Positions 1 through 11,199 of a stretch of 64,000 nucleotides of DNA are shown piece after piece. A program made the position numbers and the translations under genes. Numbering within the stretch: the stretch's first letter is position 1; each line of letters opens with the position of its first letter. Origin of the DNA: Flaccisagitta enflata (lineage: Eukaryota; Chaetognatha; Sagittoidea; Aphragmophora). The notes under the pieces were generated by a model. It saw nothing but the letters and a program-made list of their open reading frames with translations. It ran no database searches and had not been told where the DNA came from. The stretch covers positions 11,346,001 to 11,410,000 of the forward strand of contig OZ231126.1 of NCBI GenBank assembly GCA_965153355.1. Reading direction: 5' to 3'.

Positions 1-3000
1 GTCGTTAGGGGCTTATTTCCATCAGGGGATTTGGTGGTCTGTGTAGGTGGCTTGAGGATAAAGCGTCGTTAGGGGCTTATTTCCCATCAGGGTGGGATTT
101 GGTGGTCTGTGTAGGTGGCTTGAGCGATAAAGCGTGTCGTTAGGGGGTCATTTCCATCAGGGGTGGACGGTGGTTCGTGTAGGTGTATTTGAGCGGGACA
201 GCGTCGTTAGGGGCATTATTTCCATCAGGGTGGGATTTGGTGGTCTGTGCAGGTGGCTTGAGTGATAAAGTGTCGTTAGGGGGCTTATTCCATCAGGGTG
301 GATTTGGTGGTCTGTGTAGGTGGCTTGAGTGATAAAGTGTCGTAGGGGGTGGGGGCTATTTCCCATCAGGTGGGATTTGGTGGTCTGTGTAGGTGGCTTG
401 AGCGATATAAAGTGTCGTTAGGGGCTTATTTCCCATCAGGGTGGGATTTGGTGGTCTGTGCAGGGTGTTTGAGCGGGATAAAGTGTCGTTAGGGGCCTAT
501 TTCCCATCAGGGTGGGATTTGGTAGTCCGTGGTATGGCTTGAGCGGATAAAGTGTCGTTAGGGCTTTTCCCATCAGGTGGGATTTGGTGGTCTGTGTAGG
601 TAATGAGCGGATAAAGTGTCGCGAGGGCTTATTTCCATCAGGGTGGACGGTGGGTCTGTGTAGGTGGCTGGAGCGGGATAAAGTGTCATTAGGGGCTTAT
701 TTCATCAGGGTGGGATTTGGTGGTCTGTAGGTATTTGAGTGATAAAGTGTCGTTAGGGGCTTATTTCATCAGGGGATCGGTGGTCTGTGTAGGTGGCTTG
801 AGCGGGATAAAGTGTCGTTAGGGGCTTATTTCCCATCAGGGTGGGATTTGGTGGTCTGTGTAGGTGGCTTGGAGGGGATAAAGTGTCGTTAGGGGCTTAT
901 TTCATCAGGGTGGGATTTGTGGTGTCTGTGTAGGTGGCTTGGAGCTGGACAGTGTCTTTAGGGGCTTATTTCCATCAGGGTGGGATTTGGGTGGTCTGTG
1001 CAGGTGGCTTGAGAGTGATAAAGTGTCGTTAGGGGCTCATTTCCCATCAGGGTGGGATTTGGTGGTCTGTAGGTGGCTTGAGCGGGATAAAGTGTCACCG
1101 TTAGGGGCTTATTTCCACCAGGTGGATTGGTGGTCTGTGTAGGTGGCTTGAGCGGATAAAGTGGTCGTTAGGGCTTATTTCCCATCAGGGTGGGATTTGG
1201 TGGTCTGTGTAGGTGGCTTGGAGTGGATAAAGTGTTGTTAGGGCTTATTTCCCATCAGGGAGATTTGGTGGTCTGTGTAGGTGGCTTGAGTGACATAAAG
1301 TGTCGTTAGGGGCTTATTTCCATCAGGGTGGGATTTGGTGGTCTGTGTAGGTGGCTTGAGCGGGATGCGGCCTAGGGGCCTATTTCCCATCAGGTGGGAT
1401 TTGTGGTCTGTGAGTGATTTGAGCGGGATAAAGTGTCGTTAGGGGGCTTATTTCCCATCAGGGTGGGATCGGTGGTCTGTGTAGGTGGTCGGAGCGATAA
1501 AGTGTCGTTAGGGGCTTATTTCCCATCAGGTGGGACGGTGGTCTGGTAGGTGGCTTGAGTGATAAAGGTCGTTAGGGCTATTTCCCATCAGGTGGACGGT
1601 GGTCTGTGTAGGTGGTTTGAGCGGACAGCGTCATAGCTGGCTTCCCATCAGGTGGGATCGGTGGTCTGCAGGTGGCTTGAGCGGGATAAAGTGTCGCTGG
1701 AGGGGCCTATTTCCCATCAGGGTGGGATTTGGGTGGCTGTGTAGGTGGCTTGAGCGATAAAGTGTCGTTAGGGGCTTATTTCCCATCAGGGTGGGATTTG
1801 GTGGTCTGTAGGGTGGTTTGAGCGGATAAAGTGTCGTTAGGGGCTTATTTCCATCAGGGTGGGATTTGGTGGTCTGTGTAGGTGGCTTGAGCGGGATAAA
1901 GTGTCGTTAGGGCTTAATTTCCCATCAGGGTGGGATTTGGTGGTCTGTGTGGGTTGCTGAGCGGGATAGTGTTAGGGCTATTTCCCATCAGGGTGGGATT
2001 GGGTGGTCTGTGTAGGTGGCTTGAGCGGAATAAAGTGTCTGTTAGGGGCCATTTCACTCAGGGTGGGATTTGGTGTCCGTGTAGGAGGCTTGAGCGGGAT
2101 AAAGTGTTTAGGGGGCTTATTTCATCAGGGTGGGATTTGGGTGGTCTGTGCAGGTGGCTTGAGTGGATAAAGTGTCGTTAGGGCTCATTTCATCAGGGTG
2201 GATTTGGTGTAATCTGTAGGTGGCTTCTTGAGCGGGATAAAGTGTCGTTAGGGGCTCTTTTCCCATCAGGGTGGGATTTGGTGGTCTGTGTAGGTGGCTT
2301 GAGCGGGATAAAGTGTCGTTAGGGGCTCTTTTCCCATCAGGGTGGGATTTGGTGGTCTGGTGAGGTGGCTTGAGCGGATAAAGTGTCGTTAGGGGTATTT
2401 CCCATCAGGGTGGGATTTGGTGGTCTGTGCAGGTGGCTTGAGCGGGATAAAGTGTCGTTAGGGGCTTATTTCCCATCAGGGTGGGATTTGGTGGTCTGCA
2501 TAGGTGGCTTGAGCTGATAAAGTGTCGTTTTAGGGGCTCATTTCCCATCAGGTGGATCTGGTGGTCTGTGTAGGTGGCTTGAGCGATAAAGTGTCGTTAG
2601 GGGCTTATTTCCCATCAGGGTGGGATTGGGTGGTCTGTGTAGGTGGCTTGAGCGGGATAAAGTGTCGTTAGGGGCTTATTTCCGCATCAGGGTGGGATTT
2701 GGTGGTCTGTGTAGGCTTGAGCGGATAAAGTGGTTTCGTTAGGGGGCCTATTTCCATCAGGGTGGGACGGTGGTCTGTGTAGGTGGCTTGAGCGGATAAA
2801 GTGTCGTTAGGGGTCATTTCCACCTTCAGGTGGGATTTGGTGGTCTGTGTAGGTGGCTTGAGCGGATAGGAATGTCGTTAGGGGGCTTATTTCCCATCAG
2901 GGTGGGATTTGGTGGTCTGTGTAGGTGGCTTGAGCGGGATAAAGTGTCGTTAGGGGCTTATTTCCCATCAGGGTGGGACGGTGGTCTGTGTAGGTGGCTG

Positions 3001-5862
3001 AGCGATAAAGTGTCGTTAGGGGCTTATTTCCCATCAGGGTGGGATTTGGTGGTTCGTAGGTGGCTTGAGTGGATGTCTAGGGGCTTATTTCCCATCAGGG
3101 TGGGATTGGGTGGTCTGTGTAGGTGGCTTGAGCGGGATAAAGTGTCGTTAGGGGCTTATTTCCCATCAGGGTGGGATTGGGTGGTCTGTGTAGGTGGCTT
3201 GAGCGGGATAAAGTGTCGTTAGGGGCTGCTCTCCATCAGGGTGACGGTGGTCTGTGTAGGCTTGAGCGACAAAGGCCGTAGGGGCTTCTATTTCCATCAG
3301 GTGGGACGGTGGTCCGTGTAGGTGGCTTGAGCGGGATAAAGTGTCGCTAGGGGCTTATTTCCCATCAGGGTGGGATTTGGTGGTCTGTGTAGGTGGCTTG
3401 AGCGGGATAAAGTGTCGTTAGGGGCTTATTTCCCATCAGGGTGGGATTGGGTGGTCTGTGTAGGTGGCTTGAGCGGGATAAAGTGTCGTTAGGGGCTTAT
3501 TTCCCATCAGGGTGGGATTGGGTGGTCTGTGTAGGTGGCTTGAGCGGGATAAAGTGTCGTTAGGGGCTTATTTCCCATCAGGGTGGGATTGGGTGGTCTG
3601 TGTAGGTGGCTTGAGTGATAAAGTGTCGTTAGGGGGCTTATTTCCCATCAGGGTGGGATTTGGGGTGGTCTGTGTAGGTGGCTTGAGCGGATAAAGTGGT
3701 CGTTAGGGCCTATCATCAGGTGGGATTGTGTCTCGTGTAGGTGGCTTGAGCGGATAAAGTGTCGTTAGGGGCTTATTTCCCATCAGGGTGTGACTTGGTG
3801 GTCTGTGTAGGTGGCTTGAGCGGGATAAAGTGTCGTTAGGGGTTTATTTCACATCAGGGTGGATTGGGTGGTCTGCAGGTGGTTTGCTTTGGACAAAGTG
3901 TCGTTAGGGGCTTATTTCCCATCAGGGTGGGATTGGGTGGTCTGTGTAGGTGGCTTGAGCTGCCAGTGTCATAGGGGCTTATTTCCCATCAGGTGTGATT
4001 GGGTGGTCTGTGTAGGTGGCTTGAGCGGGATAAAGTGTCATGCAGGGGCTTATTTCCCATCAGGGTGGGATTTGGGTGGTCTGTGTAGGGTGGCTTGAGC
4101 GGGATAAAGTGTCGTAAGATAGGGGCTTATTTCCCATCAGGGTGGGATTTAGTGGTCTGTGTAGGTGGTTTGAGCGGATAAAGGCCTAGGGGCTTACTTC
4201 CATCAGGGTGATTTGGGGTGGTCTGTGTAGGTGGCTTGGCGGATAAAGTGTCGTTAGGGGCTTATTTCCCATCAGGGTGGGATTGGGTGGTCTGTGTAGG
4301 TAGTTTGATGTGGGATAAAGTGTCGTTAGGGGCTCTTTTCCATCAGGGTGGGACTGGGGTGGTCTGTAGGCTTGAGTGATAAAGTGCCTAGGGGCTATTT
4401 CCCATCAGGGTGGGATTGGGTGGTCTGTGTGTGTGGCTCGAGCAGGATAAAGTGTCGTTAGGGGCTGTTTCCCATCAGGGTGGGATTGGGTGGTCTGTGT
4501 AGGTGGCTTGAGCGGGATAAAGTGTCGTTAGGGGCTGGCTTCCATCAGGGTGGGATTATGGTCTGTGGTAAGTGGCTTGAGCGGGATAAAGTGTCGTTAG
4601 CTTATTTCCCATCAGGGTGGGATTGGGTGGTCTGTGTAGGTGGCTTGAGCGGGATAAAGTGTCGTTAGGGGCTTATTTCCCATCAGGGTGGGATTTGGTG
4701 GTCTGTGTAGGTGGCTTGAGCGGATAAAGTGTCGTTAGGGGCTTATTTTCCATCAGGGTGATTGGGTGGTCTGTAGGTTTGAGCGGATAAAGTGCCTAGG
4801 GGCTTATTTCCCATCAGGGTGGGATTGGGTGGTCTGTGTAGGTAGTTTGAGCGGGACAAAGGGTCGTTAGGGGCTCATTTCCCATCAGGGTGGATTGGGG
4901 TGGTCTGTGTAGGTGGCTTGAGCGGATGCAGCGGTCGTTAGGGCTTTATTTCCTATCAGGTGGGATTGGTGGTCTCTGTAGGTGGCTTGAGCGGGATAAA
5001 GTGTCGTTAGGGCTCTTTTCCTATCAGGGTGGGATTAAGTGTCTGTAGGTGGCTTGAGTGATAAAGTGTTTAGGGGCTCTTTTCCATCAGGGTGATTTGG
5101 TGGTCTGTGTAGGTGGCTTACGCGGGATAAAAAGTCATTAGGGACCAATTTTCCATCAGGTTGGGATATGGTGGTGGTCTGTGTAGGTGGCTTGAGCGGG
5201 ATAAAGTGTCGTTAGGGGCTTATTTCCCATCAGGTGGACGGTGGTCTGTGTAGGTGGCTTGAGAGCGATAAAGTGTCGCGAGGGGCTTTTTTCCCATCAG
5301 GTGGACGGTGGTCTGTAGGTGGCTTGAGCGGGATAAAGTGTCGTTAGGGGCCTCTTTCCATCAGGGTGGGATTTGGTGGTCTGTGTAGGTGGCCTGAGCG
5401 GGATAAAGTGTCAGGGGCCTATTCCATCAGGGTGGGATTTGTGGTCTGTGAGGCTTGAGCGATAAAGTGTCAGGGGAATTTTCCATCAGGGTGGGATTTG
5501 GTGGTCTGTAGGTGGCTTGAGCGATAAAGTGTCGTTAGGGGCTTATTTCCATCAGGGTGGGATTTGGTGGTCTGTGTAGGTGGCTTGAGCGGGATAAAGT
5601 GTCGTTAGGGGCTTATTTCCCATCAGGGTGGGATTTGGTGGTCTGTGTAGGTGGCTTGAGCGGGATAAAGTGTCGTTAGGGGCTTATTTCCCATCAGGGT
5701 GGGATTTGGTGGTCTGTGTAGGTGGCTTGAGCGGGATAAAGTGTCGTTAGGGGCTTATTTCCCATCAGGGTGGGATTTGGTGGTCTGTGTAGGTGGCTTG
5801 AGCGGGATAAAGTGTCGTTAGGGGCTTATTTCCCATCAGGGTGGGATTTGGTGGTCTGTGCA
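1..5862. repeat. Satellite array, 71-bp unit, about 83 copies
   Basis: The whole left end is one head-to-tail array, running off the window. Where it is clean (5601, 5672, 5743, 5814) the landmark GTCGTTAGGGG recurs every 71 bases. Other fixed words are CATCAGGGTGGGAT and GGTGGTCTGTGTAGG. Many interior units are 60-70 bases through small losses and recurrent local changes, while units from about 5530 on are nearly identical. The array stops abruptly inside a unit at about 5861. Because 71 is not a multiple of 3, the frame rotates each unit and the short open frames here are by-products. No gene is visible. Complete array length is unknown. Confidence 0.95.
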
Positions 5863-6370
5863 ATGTCAATGCTGATAAACGTTTCACGTTTGACATTAAT
5901 TGTCAAGGGAGGACCTTTTTTCGTAATGCAATCGGCAAAGAGGGTCTCAAAGAAATATTTGAAGTCAAAGAAGCATTTCCATCATTGATATCTAGCAGAA
6001 AGCTACTAGCGATTTACCTGAATTGGCAAATGTTTTAGCTTTTCCCCCAGCTCTTTCACGGACTTTGAAAAAAATCATGAATTTTGGTCAAAATGAACAT
6101 GATTTTGAGAACCTGATATTTTTATGTTTCAGATGATTCTGAATCGAATGAGACTGACTTTTTTATACCAAAAAATTTTACCACAACCCCTGACCCCCAG
6201 CCACTAGGGGCCCCTTGGGGGGCCCGGGGGCACCATTAAGCTTTGGCAATCGCCGATTCTAATCCCCCTGAACCACAAGATTGCAAATCAGTCATAGGTT
6301 ACTTCCATAATTGAGTTCTGAAAATTCGACTTTTTCGCCTCCAAATGTGAGTCTGCCGCTGGAAATCACC
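5863..6370. other. Unique AT-rich spacer, no supported gene
   Basis: Sequence right of the satellite. A short + frame to 6038 reads non-repetitive protein-like residues (for example GRTFFRNAIGKEGLKEIF), but it begins inside the satellite and has no recognisable domain. A GC-rich block with GGGGCCCC-like palindromes lies at 6196-6235. I see no promoter or splice structure I can defend. It may be the edge of an old transposon. Confidence 0.4.
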
Positions 6371-6375
6371 TAATT

Positions 6376-6575
6376 TTAACATTTTTTAACTTTTTAACTT
6401 TTTGAACTTTCTATTTTTTAACTTTTTAACTTTTTTTAACTTTTTTTAACCTTTTTTAATTTTTTTTAACTTTTTAACATTTTTTAACTTTTTTTAACTT
6501 TTTGTAACTTTTAAAAATCAGGTTAAAAAGTTAAAAAGTTAAAAAAAGTTAAAAAAAGTTAAAAATTTTTTAACC
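6376..6575. repeat. Inverted repeat of TTTTTAAC / GTTAAAAA runs
   Basis: From 6376 to about 6512 the sequence is irregular repeats of TTTTTAAC. From about 6516 to 6572 it is the complement, GTTAAAAA. The two halves could fold into one long AT-rich hairpin. No coding content. Confidence 0.75.
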
Positions 6576-6597
6576 CTCCTACCCCTGTACATATGTC

Positions 6598-6655
6598 ACA
6601 TGATCAATACACGCTGAGACACAGCCCGGACGCATCGTTGCCCGGTCGGGCTTGT
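6598..6655 (+). mobile_element. Family H element, tail fragment
   Basis: The stretch ending CGGACGCATCGTTGCCCG and GGGCTTGTT matches the tail of the fuller family H copy at 25045-25306. The body is missing. It abuts the head of a family B element directly. Confidence 0.55.
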
Positions 6656-7132
6656 TAGATTCTTCCTCGCATCTCTTTAAGAGGTCATGTCTATCCATCA
6701 CATAAACGTTTCAATCACAAAATGCAAAATGCGAGGCACTTTTATAGAAAAAAAAAACAGCATCAAACAACTCTCGCACATTCTTTTATTTGACCATTTC
6801 TCTAATTCATTCATTCATTCATTCATTCAATAATTCATTCATTCATTCATAAGCAACGTTCATTCATAACGTGGCTGGATACACGGCTACCGAAGTCGCG
6901 TGTGGGTGGGCAGGGGCCATATTTGAGGTCATCAGACCATTTGGGCAGGAGCAGTGAGGTCAAAGAAGTAAAATCATAAAAAAAAGTAAAGTATGACCGA
7001 TCGACCGACCAACCGACCAACCGACCAACCAACCAACCGACCGACCAACGGACAAAGCGGATTGTTGAGTCGCATGCACGCCACTAAAAATGTTCATTCG
7101 GAGAGGACGCATTGTTGGCCTACTTGGCCTTG
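6656..7132 (+). mobile_element. Family B short element, interrupted by a family A copy
   Basis: The head (CCTCGCATCTCTTTAAGAGG) and tail (GAGGACGCATTGTTGGCC then TACTTGGCCTTG) match the intact family B copy at 53279-53542, including the internal ATTCATTC-rich stretch. Between the body and the tail sits a complete minus-oriented family A element (6869-7090). Removing it restores the order seen in the intact copy, so the A element inserted later. Non-autonomous, no coding capacity. Confidence 0.75.
6869..7090 (-). mobile_element. Family A short element nested in family B
   Basis: Read on the minus strand it has the family A order: head hairpin arms near AGTGGCGTGCATGCGACT, a (GGTC/GGTT)n microsatellite, a CTGCTCCTGCCC block, a subterminal CACACGCGACTT arm, and the GTGTATCCAGCC tail. 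No open reading frame of its own. The GGTT microsatellite is long here. Confidence 0.75.
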
Positions 7133-7567
7133 TTTGCATCAGTGCCACTATCAAAAATGCCTTGATGGCCCTCTACACTGTCCCTCATGAGGCCACACTT
7201 CCTACATGAGACATTTCCTTCTTAAGAGGAAGCCGCTGCCACGAAAGGCTGAATATATACGTCGGAGCAATTTTTCTAAATCAAAATCGCAAACCAAAAA
7301 GACACACTGACAGACCAATGCGGTCGAGTAAACAGTTGAGTAAGCGCTGCTAAAAGTGAGACGCACATTTAGAGGCTTAGTGAAGCCGAGCACAAAAGAC
7401 GCATTTTCTCAATGTGCAGCCCTTTTGTTTTCATCCTCGTAATTATTTCCCAATTTCCGCCATCTTTAAGCTTTTAAGAACTAAAATAGGCAACCTTCTC
7501 TTCTTTTTTTGAACGTTTGGCACGTTGGTCGATTACTTAGGCAAAACATTAAAGAACGTTTTTAGGT

Positions 7568-7768
7568 ATTTTTAGTCGCGTGCTACGCGACTCTTTACCC
7601 GGCTTTGTCGGTCCGTTGGTCCGTCCGTTCATCCGTCCGTCACACTATACTTTTCTTGTTTTTTTGCGGTCTTTGGCCTCACTGCTCCTGCCCAAGTGAT
7701 CAAGTGACCTCCAATATGGCCCCTGTCTACCCGCACGCGACTGGAGTAGCCGTGTATCCAGCCTTGTT
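7568..7768 (+). mobile_element. Family A short element, intact
   Basis: A full copy. The head AGTCGCGTGCTACGCGACT is a hairpin. A GTCCGTCC-type microsatellite follows, then a middle with CTGCTCCTGCCC, a subterminal CGCACGCGACTGG and the tail GTGTATCCAGCCTTG. The head arm AGTCGCGTG is the exact reverse complement of the subterminal CACGCGACT. No coding capacity. It resembles Helentron-associated elements, which also combine a terminal hairpin, a subterminal inverted repeat and a GTCY microsatellite (inference). Confidence 0.8.
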
Positions 7769-7796
7769 ACTTATCGACCTACGCGAATTATATCTG

Positions 7797-8057
<261 letters not shown>

Positions 8058-8154
8058 CTCTCCATCAGCCTAGCGCTGCCATGTCGTAGTCTCGCTGTTG
8101 GTTGTCATTCTGGTTGTCATAGTTGCAGTTGTTTATATTCCCTCACGTATTTTT

Positions 8155-9256
8155 TTGTCAAGATTCAAGATTCAAACAGTTTATTTCCCCGAAGGCGCAT
8201 ATAACAGCAATATGACGATGTATCAGCGGGGGAGGACCATGCCTAAGCCCTTCATGTCAAATAATGATATACTTTCTATGTTTTTGTTAAGGATATCGAC
8301 GGGCTTGTTCATGTCGACCCTCTTGATTTCAATTACAATTGCAGGATACATATGAGATTAAAACAGAAAACACAAAACGCACAAGATCACATAATATTAG
8401 AAAACAATCAAGTGAATGGCTTGACTTACGAATACGTTGGTAAAATAAATAAGAAATATGTACAATAACTCAGCAACAAGGTAGTGGTAATAAATAAAAA
8501 CATGACGTACGAGTACATCTAACAATAAAAATTCTGTAATATAAGAAAAAGGAATAAATAAGCGTCTATTAAGTGTAATATTTTTTGTTTCCAAGAATTC
8601 CATTGATGGTATAGAAGGCATTGTGAATTTTCTTAATTTTCATTTAGACTGACGCAAAGTGAAACAAACACCACCCATAATCAAAGCAGGATCAAATATG
8701 AATAGTGACTAATACCTGGTGTGGTGACAACTAAAATGCAAATGGATGTATGATACCGATGTCAAAACAGTTATTCCACAGATAGTTAGTAGCCCAGCCC
8801 TCCCACAGAGAATCCCTTGCCCCGTGGGTGCTGGTGTTCAGTCTACAATCAAGTTATCAGGAATTGCAAATAAGGCTGCAAATAGGCTTTTTGAGACATT
8901 TGTTAATTTGTATACATGAATAACAAATTTGTTTTCTTTATAGCTTGCAAATTGTAAACACAGTATTAATGCGACCATGGCTGCATAAAATACAACCAAG
9001 GAAGGACAGTAGGTCCCGTGAGGGACAATCAGTAAGACCATAAAGGTCGCCCATCAAGACAATGAAGTCTTGACGGAATCAGTAGGACTATAGAAATTAG
9101 AATGTGTTTAGTGAAGTGGTTTGTTTTTTGTCAGAGAAAGAAAAAAAAAGTTTTATAGGGAAAACTTAATGATAACCTAACCTTACCTAGCCTAACCTAA
9201 CCTTAACCTAACCTAACCAAACCAAACTGAGTTAGCTTGTGCTTGATACTGTAGTA
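8155..9256 (-). other. Possible 3' untranslated region of the non-LTR retrotransposon
   Basis: AT-rich and without coding frames, lying downstream of the reverse transcriptase stop on the minus strand. At its far end the minus strand reads AATAAACTG followed by repeated TTGAATC words (about 8158-8185), which could be a polyadenylation-like signal and a short-repeat tail of the kind seen in several non-LTR clades. The assignment is inference. The end could equally be the TTAGG-like tract at 9168-9232. Confidence 0.35.
9168..9232 (-). repeat. Degenerate TTAGG-type short repeat
   Basis: On the minus strand this reads GGTTAGGTTAAGGTTAGG and related 5- to 6-base words. It lies just 3' of the reverse transcriptase stop. 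TTAGG is the common arthropod telomere unit, but a short interstitial tract can arise in many ways, including as a retrotransposon 3' tail. Confidence 0.6.
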
Positions 9257-10915
9257 CTATGAGTGATGTTTCTTGTCTTTGCATCTAGGATTTGTACAAT
9301 CACTTTTGTGGGCATATTTATTAAGTAGTGATTTTTTCAACTGTCTTTTGAAAAGGGCTTTCTGATCTATTTTTCTTAAGTCACTAATGGTGTTATTCCA
9401 AAGTTTAGGGGCAATAGCACTGAAACTATTAGAGGCGGCTCTGGATTTATAGTTGGGCACTTTTAGGTCAAGAGTACTTGGAGCCTGGCCCCTAAGATTG
9501 TACTCACGAATATACTGAGCGCTGCAAAGGTTCTGTATCTTTTTTGGTGCATGCTGGTAGAAGCAATCATGCATAAGCAATAAGCACTGCTGCTCATAGA
9601 GGTCATTAAACTTTAGTAGTCCAAGTTGTTTCATTCTAGGTTCTGTATGGGCGGAGAAGTAGGACTTAGTTATTGTTCTTATTGCTCTTTTTTGAATATT
9701 TATAATTCTTTTTTTATTTTGGGCACTGCATCCGCCCCAAGCAGGCAATCCATAGAGCACATGTGGTTGAATGAATGAGTGGTAAAGAATTTTTAAGGTT
9801 GGAGGAGGGAGCAGATTCTTTACTCTGTTTATCATGCTGTTGCTTCGAGCTATCTTGTTTGCTACATTAGTGCAATGCTTTTCCCAGCTTAGAGTATTAT
9901 CTATGGTTATACCTAAAAATTGTGCATCATCATAGATACCAAGTTTTTCTCCATCAAGGTAGATCTCAGGGAGCTTTTGATTTTTTGGTAGGGATTTTTT
10001 CCTAAAAATTACTGTTTTAGTTTTCTTAGGGTTAAGTTTCAACTGGTTTGCTTTAAAGTAGTCATTTATGCCTTCAAGTTCTTGATTAAGATTGGACAAA
10101 GCTTCAAAATTATTACCCTGTATTAACAGGTTGGTATCGTCAGCAAAGGTTACACACTTAAGGTTTGAAGCAGAAGGGAGGTCATTAACATAAAGAAGGA
10201 AAAGAAGGGGTCCTAAGATGCTGCCTTGCGGAACTCCTGTCGATAATAGTAATTTAGAGCTACTATATCCATTAAGATCAACATATTGATAGCGATTACT
10301 AAGGTATGACTCAAACCACTTGAGAGCTGTTCCACGGATTCCGTAATGGTCAAGTTTTTCAAGTAAAATTGAGTGATTTAAGGTATCAAAAGCCTTACTA
10401 AGGTCACAAAATACACCAATTGCATAGTTACCCATTTCGATACATTCCTCAATATTTTTAATGAAGTCAAGGGTTGCATGAGTGGTATTGTGACCTGTAC
10501 GAAATCCATATTGTGACTCAAAGAGAATCTCATACCGGACCAGGAACTCAAAGACCTTATTATAGATAAGACGTTCTATGATTTTAGAAAATATTGGTAA
10601 TAATGATATGGGTCTATAATTTTCATAGAGGTGTTTATCTCCTTTGAGTTTGTATACAGGTACAACTCTGGCTATCTTTCCGTTCTCTGGAAAAATTCCG
10701 GTTTTCTGAGAGCAATTAACTAAGTGTGCCAAAACTGGTGCCAAAATTTCTATGTCGCTTAGAATGATGTTTTGTTTAAATCCAGCAGAATCCTTACTGG
10801 TTTTAGGGGTGAACTTTTTACATACTTCTATGATATCATGGTGGGTAACATCATTTAGGAGGAGTGAATTTGTATTTCGTGCAGTGTGATTGTGTAGGTG
10901 TACCCCATAAATCAT
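9257..10915 (-). CDS. Non-LTR retrotransposon reverse transcriptase, 5'-truncated
   Basis: A 552-residue uninterrupted frame encodes the reverse transcriptase part of a LINE of the CR1/Jockey-like group. Visible blocks in order: YRPISLLPIFSKIIERL (near residue 100), QYGFRTGHNTTHATLDF, CDLSKAFDTLNH with a catalytic Asp at 171, GVPQGSILGPLLFLLYVNDL, and FADDTNLL with the Asp pair at 259-260. A thumb and C-terminal region ends with a Cys-containing tail (CTNPRCKDKK). The endonuclease and any ORF1 expected upstream are absent. The frame stays open past the first Met toward a (GA)n tract at 10998, so the Met is nominal and the 5' end is lost. The lack of stops and frameshifts across 1.66 kb suggests a fairly recent insertion. 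It is not a host gene. Confidence 0.93.
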   Translation of the reverse strand: MIYGVHLHNHTARNTNSLLLNDVTHHDIIEVCKKFTPKTSKDSAGFKQNIILSDIEILAPVLAHLVNCSQKTGIFPENGKIARVVPVYKLKGDKHLYENYRPISLLPIFSKIIERLIYNKVFEFLVRYEILFESQYGFRTGHNTTHATLDFIKNIEECIEMGNYAIGVFCDLSKAFDTLNHSILLEKLDHYGIRGTALKWFESYLSNRYQYVDLNGYSSSKLLLSTGVPQGSILGPLLFLLYVNDLPSASNLKCVTFADDTNLLIQGNNFEALSNLNQELEGINDYFKANQLKLNPKKTKTVIFRKKSLPKNQKLPEIYLDGEKLGIYDDAQFLGITIDNTLSWEKHCTNVANKIARSNSMINRVKNLLPPPTLKILYHSFIQPHVLYGLPAWGGCSAQNKKRIINIQKRAIRTITKSYFSAHTEPRMKQLGLLKFNDLYEQQCLLLMHDCFYQHAPKKIQNLCSAQYIREYNLRGQAPSTLDLKVPNYKSRAASNSFSAIAPKLWNNTISDLRKIDQKALFKRQLKKSLLNKYAHKSDCTNPRCKDKKHHS

Positions 10916-10997
10916 GTATCGAATAAAGGAGGGAAAAAACTAGTGAGAAGCGGGGGACAGTTATATCTATTACTCTCGAAAAACCTTAGAGAAATCG

Positions 10998-11198
<201 letters not shown>

Positions 11199-11199
11199 T

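Noticed and set aside
1-5862. Many short frames reading GGLCRWLERDKVSLGAYFPSG
   Set aside because: They follow the 71-bp satellite, whose frame shifts each unit; no gene structure is present.
5841-6038. Possible small gene right of the satellite
   Set aside because: The frame starts inside the satellite, has no recognisable domain and no supported splice or promoter signals.
9257-10915. Reverse transcriptase considered as a retroviral or telomerase gene
   Set aside because: The block order (GVPQGSILGPLLF, FADD) and C-terminal region match non-LTR LINE enzymes; no gag, protease, integrase or LTRs are present.
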